The translations under genes were made by a program, and so were the position numbers. A stretch of DNA of 64,000 nt from UBA6115 sp040776985. Its GTDB lineage: Bacteria; Bacillota; Clostridia; Christensenellales; Aristaeellaceae. A model generated the notes under the pieces. That model did not search any database and was not told the origin of the DNA. It worked only from the letters and a program-made list of their open reading frames with translations. This document shows positions 1 through 7,831 of the stretch, piece by piece. The first letter of the stretch is position 1; each line of letters opens with the position of its first letter. Location of the stretch: NCBI GenBank assembly GCA_040776985.1, contig JAXGZL010000002.1:186001-250000 (forward strand), read 5' to 3'.

Positions 1-285
1 GCTGTACTGCTGTTTGACCTGGGCATGGACGGCCTTGCGGATCAGTTTCAGCTGCACCGCGGGGATCAGCCCTGCCGGGTCCGGCCGTTTGATGCCCGCG
101 TCAATCTTGCGCTCCAGCTTGCCTACCCGGACCATGAAAAACTCGTCCAGGTTGCTGGAGACGATGGAGAGGAACTTGGCCCGCTCCAGCAGCGGGTTGT
201 CCCTGCTCATCCCTTCTGAGAGCACCCGGTGGTTGAAGTGAAGCCAGCTGAGCTCCCGGTTGTAAAACAGGGCCTGATAGCGCAT
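1..285 (-). CDS. ppk1: Polyphosphate kinase 1, N-terminal part (runs off the window)
   Basis: Only the first 95 codons are present; the gene continues past position 1. The translation begins MRYQALFYNRELSWLHFN and contains RVLSEG, NPLLERAKFLSIVSSNLDEF and FMVRVGKLERK, which is the hallmark of the PPK1 N-terminal domain (known family pattern). PPK1 reversibly polymerises the gamma-phosphate of ATP into polyphosphate. The ATG at 285 has a GGAGG ribosome site just upstream. It is the third gene of a minus-strand set with a Na/Pi symporter and a metallophosphoesterase, 10 bases after the latter, which points to a phosphate uptake and storage operon. The catalytic histidines lie outside the window and could not be checked. 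Confidence 0.93.
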   Translation of the reverse strand, partial: MRYQALFYNRELSWLHFNHRVLSEGMSRDNPLLERAKFLSIVSSNLDEFFMVRVGKLERKIDAGIKRPDPAGLIPAVQLKLIRKAVHAQVKQQYS

Positions 286-295
286 CGCCTGCCTC

Positions 296-1366
296 CTACT
301 GGCTCAGCCGGCGGGTGAGCTTGATCAGGGTGGCCGTGGGCCGGTTGAACAGGCGGAAGGGCAGGGGATAATAGCTGGAAACGCCCAAGCCGGGGCTGAT
401 GTACACCGCCTGGCCCCGGTAGATGGAAAGCCCCACAAAGCCCTCGTCCCCCGGCAGCCAGCCCCCCCTGCCGTCAGGCTGAATGGGAATATAAACGGGG
501 CCCAGAAAGGGCAGGCGCGCCTGGCCGCCGTTGAATTGCCCGCAGAGATAGACATGGGGCAGCAGCTCCCGGCTGCCCTCCACCCCCAGGCGCAATTCTC
601 CCAGGGTGCCGGGGGCAGGGGCGTGATGGCGCAGGGCGATCAGGGTGTCCCCCGGCTTGATCTCCGCCTTTTTGGCCAGGGTTTCCTCCACCATGGCCAG
701 CTGGTATTCCGCCAGGCGCAGCTGGGCGCCGTTCTCGGGGGACTGGGGGTTGTCAGCAGCCTTCAGCGCCTTGATCCGGTCCTGGTAGGCGGTCTGGGCG
801 CTTGCCAGGTCCAGCTCAAACATGTCCCCCGGGCAGAACCAGACCCGAGCCCCCTCCACCTCCAGCATCTGGGGGCGGTCCAGGTAGATGGCTCCCCTGG
901 CCTGGGCCTCCCGGACCCAGGGGGCCAGCACCTCGCTGTCCCCGTGGGGGGTGGACAGCAGGGGATAGGGGTCGCCCGCGCCCGCGATTAAAAAGACAGG
1001 CGCCTTGCCCCCGATAATGTCAAGCAGGGTCATCAGGGGGCCGGTCTTGCCGCTTTTGCCCACCATGTCCCCGGTCAGGCAGACCGCCTCATAGCTTTCC
1101 AGCGCCAGCGCTTTTTTCAAATGTTCATGGCCTGCCCCCAGGGTGGCGGCGTTCAGGTCGCTTAGATGCAGGATGCGGAAGCCCTCCAGCTTTTTGGGCA
1201 GATCCGGCAGGGTAATGGGCTGGTTGGCCAGCTTCACAAAGCGGTTGGACAGGCTGTTGAGCCCCAGGAAAAGCCCGATGGCAATCAGAAAAAGAAACAC
1301 AATGGTCAGGCAGCCAGTGCGCTTTTTCCGGCGTCTGGGGGCAAAAATGCTTTGATTGCGGGCCAT
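296..1366 (-). CDS. YkuE-like membrane-anchored metallophosphoesterase with lost metal ligands
   Basis: 356 residues: a basic N-terminus, one membrane segment (about 19-37) and a calcineurin-like phosphoesterase fold outside the membrane. The family motifs are recognisable but eroded. The usual SDxH is HLSDLN (70-72), GD is kept (D100), GNH(D/E) is GAGD (129-132), one His is kept in LRHH (246-248), and GHxHGGQ is GQFNGGQ (276-282). At least four metal-binding positions are therefore replaced, so ordinary phosphoesterase activity is unlikely (inference). It lies between a Na/Pi symporter and ppk1 on the same strand and is probably cotranscribed with both. It may be a pseudoenzyme with a binding or regulatory role in phosphate handling. 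Confidence 0.8.
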   Translation of the reverse strand: MARNQSIFAPRRRKKRTGCLTIVFLFLIAIGLFLGLNSLSNRFVKLANQPITLPDLPKKLEGFRILHLSDLNAATLGAGHEHLKKALALESYEAVCLTGDMVGKSGKTGPLMTLLDIIGGKAPVFLIAGAGDPYPLLSTPHGDSEVLAPWVREAQARGAIYLDRPQMLEVEGARVWFCPGDMFELDLASAQTAYQDRIKALKAADNPQSPENGAQLRLAEYQLAMVEETLAKKAEIKPGDTLIALRHHAPAPGTLGELRLGVEGSRELLPHVYLCGQFNGGQARLPFLGPVYIPIQPDGRGGWLPGDEGFVGLSIYRGQAVYISPGLGVSSYYPLPFRLFNRPTATLIKLTRRLSQ

Positions 1367-1384
1367 GGCTGCCTTCCTTTCCCT

Positions 1385-3196
1385 TTACTGAACCAGGGGC
1401 CCCACCGGGTCATCCGCCTTGAAGCGGGTGTCGCCACCATTATCCGCGCTTTCAATGGTGTATTTCTGCTCGTACTCCTGATACATCTGCTTGAAGCGCA
1501 GGCCTGCCTCCCCGGTGGTCAGGGAGCGGGAATAGCCGTGGGCGTCCACGCTGCCGTGGCGCTCCACCTCGATGACGCTGGTGGCGATGTTGGAGCAGTG
1601 GTCGCTCACCCGCTCCAGGTTGGTCAGCAGGTCGGAGAGCACAAAGCCCATCTCAATCGTGCAAAAGCCTGACTTCAGGCGGTTGATGTGGTTGGCCTTG
1701 ATGGTGCTGCGCAGGTGGTCCACCACCTCTTCCAGCGGCTCCACCTTTTCGGCCAGCATCAGGTCGTTGTTGATGAAGGAGGTCACCGTGATGTTGAGGC
1801 ACTCCGCCACCGCCTCCCGCATTACCCGGGTTTCCGTCTGGGCGGCCGGGGAGAACTGGATTTTCTTGGTGTTGATTTCGTCCGCCACCTCGGTCAGGTT
1901 GACAGCATGGTCGCTGATGCGCTCCAGGTCGCCGATAATGTGCAGGAGCTTGGACAGCTCCTGCCCGTCCTTGTCGGTCAGCTTATAGGTGCCGATTTTC
2001 ACCAGGTATTCGCCCAGCCGGTCCTCATACATGTCGATCTGGTTTTCCGCCTCGATGACGCGCTCCGCCACCTTGGGCTCAAAGTGGTCCAGAAGGCCGA
2101 TGGCGTCCAGCATCGCCTCCTGGGAGATCCGCGCCATGTCGCAGGTCAGCTTCCTGCACTGGTTGACCGCGATGGTGGGGGTGGCCAGCAGGCGGTCATC
2201 CAGCACCTCAAACTGCTCTGACTTTTTGTCTCCCCGCACCAGGCGCTGGGCCAGCCATTCCAGCTGGGAGGTGAAGGGGAAGAGCAGCGCCACAGACAGG
2301 ACGTTGAAAATGGTATGTGTGAGGGCGATGCCAAAGGCGCTGGCGGAATGTGCTACAAAGGTGAAGCGGAAGGCCCAGTTGGCCAGGTAGAACAAGGCCA
2401 GGAAGACCAGGGTGCCCAGGATGTTGAAAATCAGGTGAACGGCGGCCACCCGCTTGGCGTTGGTGTTGGCGCCGATGGAGGAGATAATGGCGGTGACGCA
2501 GGTGCCGATGTTCTGCCCCATGATGATGGGGATGGCGGTGGCGTAGTTGATGATGCCGGTGTTGGACAGGGCCTGTAAAACGCCCACGGAGGCGGAGGAG
2601 CTTTGCAAAATGGCGGTGACCACAGCGCCGATGGCAACCCCAAACAGCGGATTTGAGAACAGGGTGATGAGGCTGACAAAGCCCTCATTTTGCGAAAGCC
2701 CGCTGACGGAGGAGGACATCTGCTCCATGCCGAACATCAGGATGGCAAAGCCCAGGAAGATGCCGGCCAGGTCTTTTTTACGCTTGGAGGAAAACAGAAG
2801 GATGATGCCCGCAAAGGCGAACAGGGGGGAGAAGTTGGCGGGCTTAAACAGGGAGACCAGGAGGTTGTCGCTTTTGATGCCGGTGAGGGAGAGGAACCAG
2901 GCGGTGATGGTGGTTCCGATGTTGGCCCCCATGACCACGCTGATGGCCTGCCGCAGCGCCATGATGCCGGAGTTGACAAAGCCCACGATCATCACCGTGG
3001 TGGCGGAGGAGGACTGGACAATGGCGGTGACCCCCGCCCCCAGCACCACGCCCCGGACAGGGCTTGAGGTCAGCTGCTCCAGGATGGGCTTTAGCTGGTT
3101 GCCTGCCCGTTTTTCCAGGGATTCCCCCATGTAGTGCATGCCAAAAAGAAAAAGCGCCAGGCCGCCAAAGAGTGAAAACATGTCAAAGATGCTCAA
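1385..3196 (-). CDS. Na+/phosphate symporter family protein with PhoU-like C-terminus
   Basis: 603 residues. The N-terminal half has two inverted repeats of the Na/Pi-cotransporter fold, with the QSSSA signature twice (TAIVQSSSATTVM and TAILQSSSASVG) plus GANIGTT and GQNIGTC. The C-terminal about 220 residues are helical and PhoU-like (ERISDHAVNL, ERVSDHCSNI), as in bacterial NptA/YjbB proteins that move phosphate across the membrane. I use the TTG at 3196 because the N-terminus then reads MSIFDMFSLFGGLALFLFGM, typical of the family, with a G-rich ribosome site upstream. It is the first gene of the operon with the metallophosphoesterase and ppk1. Confidence 0.9.
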   Translation of the reverse strand: MSIFDMFSLFGGLALFLFGMHYMGESLEKRAGNQLKPILEQLTSSPVRGVVLGAGVTAIVQSSSATTVMIVGFVNSGIMALRQAISVVMGANIGTTITAWFLSLTGIKSDNLLVSLFKPANFSPLFAFAGIILLFSSKRKKDLAGIFLGFAILMFGMEQMSSSVSGLSQNEGFVSLITLFSNPLFGVAIGAVVTAILQSSSASVGVLQALSNTGIINYATAIPIIMGQNIGTCVTAIISSIGANTNAKRVAAVHLIFNILGTLVFLALFYLANWAFRFTFVAHSASAFGIALTHTIFNVLSVALLFPFTSQLEWLAQRLVRGDKKSEQFEVLDDRLLATPTIAVNQCRKLTCDMARISQEAMLDAIGLLDHFEPKVAERVIEAENQIDMYEDRLGEYLVKIGTYKLTDKDGQELSKLLHIIGDLERISDHAVNLTEVADEINTKKIQFSPAAQTETRVMREAVAECLNITVTSFINNDLMLAEKVEPLEEVVDHLRSTIKANHINRLKSGFCTIEMGFVLSDLLTNLERVSDHCSNIATSVIEVERHGSVDAHGYSRSLTTGEAGLRFKQMYQEYEQKYTIESADNGGDTRFKADDPVGPLVQ

Positions 3197-3268
3197 GTTC
3201 TTCTGCCCCCTGATTCAGCTTCGTCCAGCCTGAAAAGACCGTCACGCGCAAACGCGGTCATCCGTTTC

Positions 3269-3297
3269 AGTCTATCCACAGGCCGGTTAAATGTCAA
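3269..3297 (-). promoter_or_regulatory. Predicted sigma-A promoter of the Na/Pi symporter operon
   Basis: Read on the minus strand: -35 TTGACA (3292-3297), 17-base spacer, -10 TAGACT (3269-3274), about 75 bases before the start codon. Confidence 0.6.
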
Positions 3298-3361
3298 TCA
3301 GCATCCGCACAGTCCATAGGAAACTGACCGGGATGGATAAAATGTCCACCCTTTGGTCGTG

Positions 3362-3390
3362 TTGCGCCATGCAGGCCCGTATGCTATACT
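3362..3390 (+). promoter_or_regulatory. Predicted promoter of the glgBCDA operon
   Basis: -35 TTGCGC (3362-3367), 17-base spacer, -10 TATACT (3385-3390), about 58 bases before the glgB ATG. The -35 is a weak match, so an activator may be needed. Confidence 0.5.
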
Positions 3391-3448
3391 TTAAGCAGAG
3401 ATTCATCAGCGATTGCACGCTTTATCTTCTCTTGAAGGGAGGAATCAA

Positions 3449-5461
3449 ATGCGCTATCAACCTTTGGGAGACGCGCAGCGGCAGGAGTTCCATCAAGGGT
3501 CGTGCCGGTATGCCTATGAAATGTTCGGCAGCCATCCCGTCTGGGAGGAGGAGGATTGCTGGCATTTCACCGTGTGGGCGCCCAATGCCCAGATGGTGTG
3601 CGTGACCGGGGAATTCTGCTTCTGGGACTACACCAAATACCCCATGGAAAAGCAGTTTGACGGCACCTGGGAACTGCGCCTGCCGGAGGTGCTTTTTACG
3701 CCGGAGGCGGACCCCAGGCGCTTCAGCTATGAGGGCGCCCGGGAAAAACTGCGCAGCTACAAATACGCGGTCAAGGGGGCGGACGGCCAGTGGCACCTGA
3801 AGGCGGACCCCTACGCCTTTGCCAGCGAGCTGCGCCCCAACACGGCCAGCCTGCTGTATGACCTGGGCGGCTATGCCTGGAACGACCAGGAATGGATGGA
3901 GCGCCGCAAGACCTGGCACCCCTACAGCAGCCCCATCAACATCTATGAGATGCACCTGGGCACCTGGCGGCGGGGGGAAAACGGCCGCATGCTCAGCTAC
4001 ACCGAGATCGCCGACCAGCTGATCCCCTATATTGAGGAGATGGGCTACACCCATGTGGAGCTGCTGCCGGTGATGGAGCATCCCCTGGACATGTCCTGGG
4101 GCTATCAGGTGACCGGTTTTTACGCCCCCACCGCCAGGTACGGCACCCCCAAGGACTTCATGGCCTTTGTGGACCGGATGCACCAGGCGGGGATCGGGGT
4201 GATCCTGGACTGGGTGCCGGCCCACTTCCCCCGGGATGAGGTGGGGCTGCGTCGCTTTGACGGCACCCCCTGCTATGAGCACGCGGACAACAGACGCGCT
4301 GAAATGCACCAGTGGGGCACCATGATGTTTGACTATGCCCGGGGCGAGGTGTCCAGTTTCATGCTGTCCAACGCCTGCTACTGGCTGGAGCATTATCACA
4401 TTGACGGTCTGCGCTGTGACGCGGTGTCCAGCATGATCTATCTGAACTTCGCCCTGGAGGATGACTACCTGCCCAACCAGTATGGCGGGCACGAGAACCT
4501 GGACGCCATGCGCTTTCTAAAGCGCCTGAACGAGACGGTGTACCATGACTTCCCGGGCGTGATGATGATCGCGGAGGAGTCCTCCGCCTATCCCATGGTG
4601 ACCAAGCCCGTATATATGGGCGGGCTTGGCTTTGGCTTCAAGTGGAACATGGGCTGGATGAACGACATCCTGTCCTATATCAAGCTGGATCCGGTCTACC
4701 GCCGATGGCACCATGAGAAGCTCACCTTCTCCTTCTTCTATGCCTTCAGCGAGAACTATGTCCTGCCCTTCTCCCATGACGAGGTGGTGCACGGCAAGCA
4801 CAGCATGCTGGACAAGCAGCCCGGCGACCTGTGGCAGAAATTCGCGGGGCTCAGGGCCCTGTACGGATATACCATGGCCCATCCCGGCAAGAAACTGCTG
4901 TTTATGGGCAGCGAGTTTGGCCAGTTTATCGAATGGAAGGATGACGACCAGCTGGACTGGTTCCTGATGGTGTATGAGCGCCACCCGGACCTGTGCCGCT
5001 GCGTCAGGATGCTCAACCACTTCTACCGGGAGAATCCCCCCATGTATGAGGTGGATGACTCCTGGGAGGGCTTCAAGTGGCTGGTGCCCGACGACAAGGA
5101 GCGCAGCTTGGTGGTCTTTATGCGCATGGACAAGGAGGGCAACACGGTCATCTGCATGACCAACTTCACCTCCGCCTTCTACCCGCAGTACCGCTTTGGC
5201 CTGCCGGATCCGGGCATTTTGACCGAGGTGTTCAACACCGACCTGAAGGAGTTTGGCGGCAGCGACCAGTTTAACGCCCATCCCCTGCACACGGTGGAGG
5301 AGGAATGCAACCATCTGCCATACATGGTGGAGGTCTGCGTGCCGCCCCTTTCCACGGTGTATTTTACCTTTGATAAGGAGGAGCCGGCCCCCGGGAAAAA
5401 GCCGGAGGCGCAGGCGCCCTCTCTGGATAGCCTGGACCTACAGCAAGAAGAGGAGGACTGA
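3449..5461 (+). CDS. glgB: 1,4-alpha-glucan branching enzyme
   Basis: 670 residues. It makes alpha-1,6 branches in glycogen. An N-terminal CBM48 domain (HFTVWAPNAQMVCVTGEF) is followed by the GH13 barrel with DWVPAHFPRD, the nucleophile region GLRCDAV, the acid/base region MMIAEES and PFSHDEVVHGK. I start at ATG 3449, behind GGGAGGAA, rather than at an upstream in-frame codon without a ribosome site. It is the first gene of glgB-glgC-glgD-glgA, three bases before glgC. The C-terminus after about 640 is an acidic, low-complexity tail (EEPAPGKKPEAQAP), a smaller counterpart of the tail on GlgA. Confidence 0.96.
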   Translation: MRYQPLGDAQRQEFHQGSCRYAYEMFGSHPVWEEEDCWHFTVWAPNAQMVCVTGEFCFWDYTKYPMEKQFDGTWELRLPEVLFTPEADPRRFSYEGAREKLRSYKYAVKGADGQWHLKADPYAFASELRPNTASLLYDLGGYAWNDQEWMERRKTWHPYSSPINIYEMHLGTWRRGENGRMLSYTEIADQLIPYIEEMGYTHVELLPVMEHPLDMSWGYQVTGFYAPTARYGTPKDFMAFVDRMHQAGIGVILDWVPAHFPRDEVGLRRFDGTPCYEHADNRRAEMHQWGTMMFDYARGEVSSFMLSNACYWLEHYHIDGLRCDAVSSMIYLNFALEDDYLPNQYGGHENLDAMRFLKRLNETVYHDFPGVMMIAEESSAYPMVTKPVYMGGLGFGFKWNMGWMNDILSYIKLDPVYRRWHHEKLTFSFFYAFSENYVLPFSHDEVVHGKHSMLDKQPGDLWQKFAGLRALYGYTMAHPGKKLLFMGSEFGQFIEWKDDDQLDWFLMVYERHPDLCRCVRMLNHFYRENPPMYEVDDSWEGFKWLVPDDKERSLVVFMRMDKEGNTVICMTNFTSAFYPQYRFGLPDPGILTEVFNTDLKEFGGSDQFNAHPLHTVEEECNHLPYMVEVCVPPLSTVYFTFDKEEPAPGKKPEAQAPSLDSLDLQQEEED

Positions 5462-5464
5462 GCG

Positions 5465-6637
5465 ATGCTCCAGAAAAAAACCTGTATTGCCATGCTGCTG
5501 GCAGGCGGCCAGGGCAGCAGGCTGGGGGTTTTGACCCAGCATGTTGCCAAGCCTGCCGTGCCCTTTGGCGGCAAGTACCGCATCATTGACTTTCCCCTGT
5601 CAAACTGCGTCAACTCGGAGATTGACACCGTGGGGGTGCTGACCCAGTACAAGCCTTTGGAGCTCAACGCCTATATCGGCTCGGGCGCGCCCTGGGATTT
5701 GGACACCTCCAGCGGCGGCGTGTTTGTTTTACCGCCCTATTCCAAGGGGGAAGCGGGGGAATGGTACAAGGGGACAGCCAACGCGATTTATCAAAACCTG
5801 TCCTTCATCGCGCAGTACAATCCGGACTATGTGCTGATCCTCTCCGGCGACCATATCTATAAATGCGATTATTCCGAGATGCTCTCCCACCATATCAAGC
5901 GTGGCGCTGCCCTCACCGTGGCGGTGCGGGAGGTGCCCTGGGAGGACGCCAGCCGCTTTGGCCTGATGAACACTGACGCGGAGGGGGATATCCTGGAGTT
6001 TGAGGAGAAGCCCAAGAACCCCAAGTCCAACAAGGCCTCCATGGGGGTGTATGTGTTCAGCTATGACAAGCTGGTCCACTACCTGGAGGCGGATGAAAAG
6101 AACCTGAAGTCCTCCAACGACTTTGGCAAGAACGTCATCCCCGCCATGCTGGCGGCCGGCGAAAAGCTCAGCGCCTGGGACTTCAGCGGCTACTGGAAGG
6201 ATGTGGGCACCATCGAAAGCCTGTGGGATGCCAACATGGACCTGCTCCAGAACCCGCCGCCCATTGACCTGCATGACCGTGCTTGGCGCATCTATGCCCG
6301 CAATGTGGGCGAGCCGCCCCACTTCGTCTCCCCCAAGGGAGAGGTGCAAAAGAGCCTGATCACCGAGGGCTGTGAGATCTTTGGCAAGGTGACCGGCTCC
6401 GTCCTGTCAGCGGACGTGCACATTGAGGAAGGGGCATTGGTGGAGGACTCGGTCATCATGCCCCACAGCCTGATCAAACGGGGGGCGGTGGTGCGCCGCG
6501 CCATCATCGCGGAGAACGTGGTGGTGGGCGAAAACGCGGTGATCGGCGAGGAAACAGGCGACATCGCCGTGGTGGGCAGCAACACCGTGGTGCCCAAGGG
6601 GCACAAGCTGGCCGCCGGCAAACAAATGGGAAAGTGA
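5465..6637 (+). CDS. glgC: Glucose-1-phosphate adenylyltransferase, catalytic subunit
   Basis: 390 residues. It makes ADP-glucose from ATP and glucose-1-phosphate, the committed step of glycogen synthesis. It shows the nucleotidyltransferase loop AMLLAGGQGSRLGVLT, the effector/substrate segment KPAVPFGGKYRIIDFPLSNC, SGDHIYK, and FEEKPKNPKSN. A left-handed beta-helix follows (VEDSVIMPHSLIKRGAVV, AIIAENVVVGENAVIG). It probably forms a heterotetramer with GlgD, as in other Firmicutes. Confidence 0.96.
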   Translation: MLQKKTCIAMLLAGGQGSRLGVLTQHVAKPAVPFGGKYRIIDFPLSNCVNSEIDTVGVLTQYKPLELNAYIGSGAPWDLDTSSGGVFVLPPYSKGEAGEWYKGTANAIYQNLSFIAQYNPDYVLILSGDHIYKCDYSEMLSHHIKRGAALTVAVREVPWEDASRFGLMNTDAEGDILEFEEKPKNPKSNKASMGVYVFSYDKLVHYLEADEKNLKSSNDFGKNVIPAMLAAGEKLSAWDFSGYWKDVGTIESLWDANMDLLQNPPPIDLHDRAWRIYARNVGEPPHFVSPKGEVQKSLITEGCEIFGKVTGSVLSADVHIEEGALVEDSVIMPHSLIKRGAVVRRAIIAENVVVGENAVIGEETGDIAVVGSNTVVPKGHKLAAGKQMGK

Positions 6638-6647
6638 GGGGAGCGCC

Positions 6648-7772
6648 ATGAAGAAAAACGTTGTTGGCCTCATCTACACCGGGGAACGGATGGATGAGCT
6701 CAAGGAGCTCACCCGCTATCGCTCTGTGGCGGCGGTGCCAATGCTGGGCCGCTACCGGATGATTGATTTCAGCCTGTCGGTGATGATTCACTCCGGCATC
6801 AAGAACATCGGCATCATCATGCAGAAGAACTACCACAGCCTGATGGACCACCTGGGCAGCGGGCGCGAGTGGAACCTGCACGGCAAAAGAAGCGGCCTCA
6901 CCATCCTGCCGCCCTATGTCAGCGGGGAGAAAACCGGGGTGTATGAGGGGCTGCTGGATGCCCTGCACTCCAACCTCAACTTTTTGAGGCGTTCCACCGA
7001 GCGCTTTATCGCGGTCACGGACAGCAATGTGCTCTACTCGGTTGACTTTGACGATGTTGTGCGCCAGCACCTGGACCGGAAAAGCGACATCACCCTGCTT
7101 TACAGCAAGCAGGCGGACCTCAGGCGCAACGGCAGCGGACGCTATCTGGAAGTGGACGGCAATGACGAGGTCACCCAGATCGAGTTTGACCCCACCATCC
7201 CGCATTTTGAGAACACCTACATCGGCGCCTTCCTGATGCGGCGGGAGCTGCTGATCAACCTTCTTGACCGCTCTGTGGCCGCCGGGCAGCACCATTTCTC
7301 AAGGGGGCTTTTGGCGCAGATGGTGGGGGACCGCAGCCACCGGGTGGGCGCCTATGCCTGCCCCGGCAACATCTGGGCGATTGACTCCGTCTCCTCCTAC
7401 TTCAAGGCCAACCTGGACTGTCTGCACGACAACATCCGAAACAGCGTTTTTACCAACGAAAAGCCCATCTGGACCAAACTGCGCGACGAGATGCCCTCCC
7501 GGTACCTGGGGGATGCCAGGGTGAAAAACGCCCTGATCGCTGACGGCTGCGTGATTGAAGGCACGGTGGAAAACAGCGTGCTGTTCCGCGGGGTGCATGT
7601 GAAGCCGGGCGCCGTGGTGAAAAACAGCATCGTCATGCAGGACGCGGTGATCTACTCCGGGGTGGAGCTGGAAAACTGCATCCTGGACAAACAGACCACC
7701 ATCAGGGAGAACGTGCGGCTCATCGCACCCCGGGCCTATCCCATCGTGGTCGCCAAAAATCTGACCATATGA
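6648..7772 (+). CDS. glgD: Glucose-1-phosphate adenylyltransferase, regulatory subunit GlgD
   Basis: 374 residues, homologous to GlgC. The N-terminal loop is degenerate: MKKNVVGLIYTGERMDELKE stands where GlgC has the G-rich catalytic loop. This is typical of GlgD, the non-catalytic partner that tunes GlgC in Firmicutes. RYRMIDFSLSVM and a beta-helix end (ILDKQTTIRENVRLIAP) are conserved. It begins 10 bases after glgC and has its own ribosome site (GGGGAGCGCC). Confidence 0.93.
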   Translation: MKKNVVGLIYTGERMDELKELTRYRSVAAVPMLGRYRMIDFSLSVMIHSGIKNIGIIMQKNYHSLMDHLGSGREWNLHGKRSGLTILPPYVSGEKTGVYEGLLDALHSNLNFLRRSTERFIAVTDSNVLYSVDFDDVVRQHLDRKSDITLLYSKQADLRRNGSGRYLEVDGNDEVTQIEFDPTIPHFENTYIGAFLMRRELLINLLDRSVAAGQHHFSRGLLAQMVGDRSHRVGAYACPGNIWAIDSVSSYFKANLDCLHDNIRNSVFTNEKPIWTKLRDEMPSRYLGDARVKNALIADGCVIEGTVENSVLFRGVHVKPGAVVKNSIVMQDAVIYSGVELENCILDKQTTIRENVRLIAPRAYPIVVAKNLTI

Positions 7773-7831
7773 TATGATGAAAGGGTGAGTTTTGCCGCGC
7801 GGCCATCCGCGCGAAAGGAGGCAATCAGACC

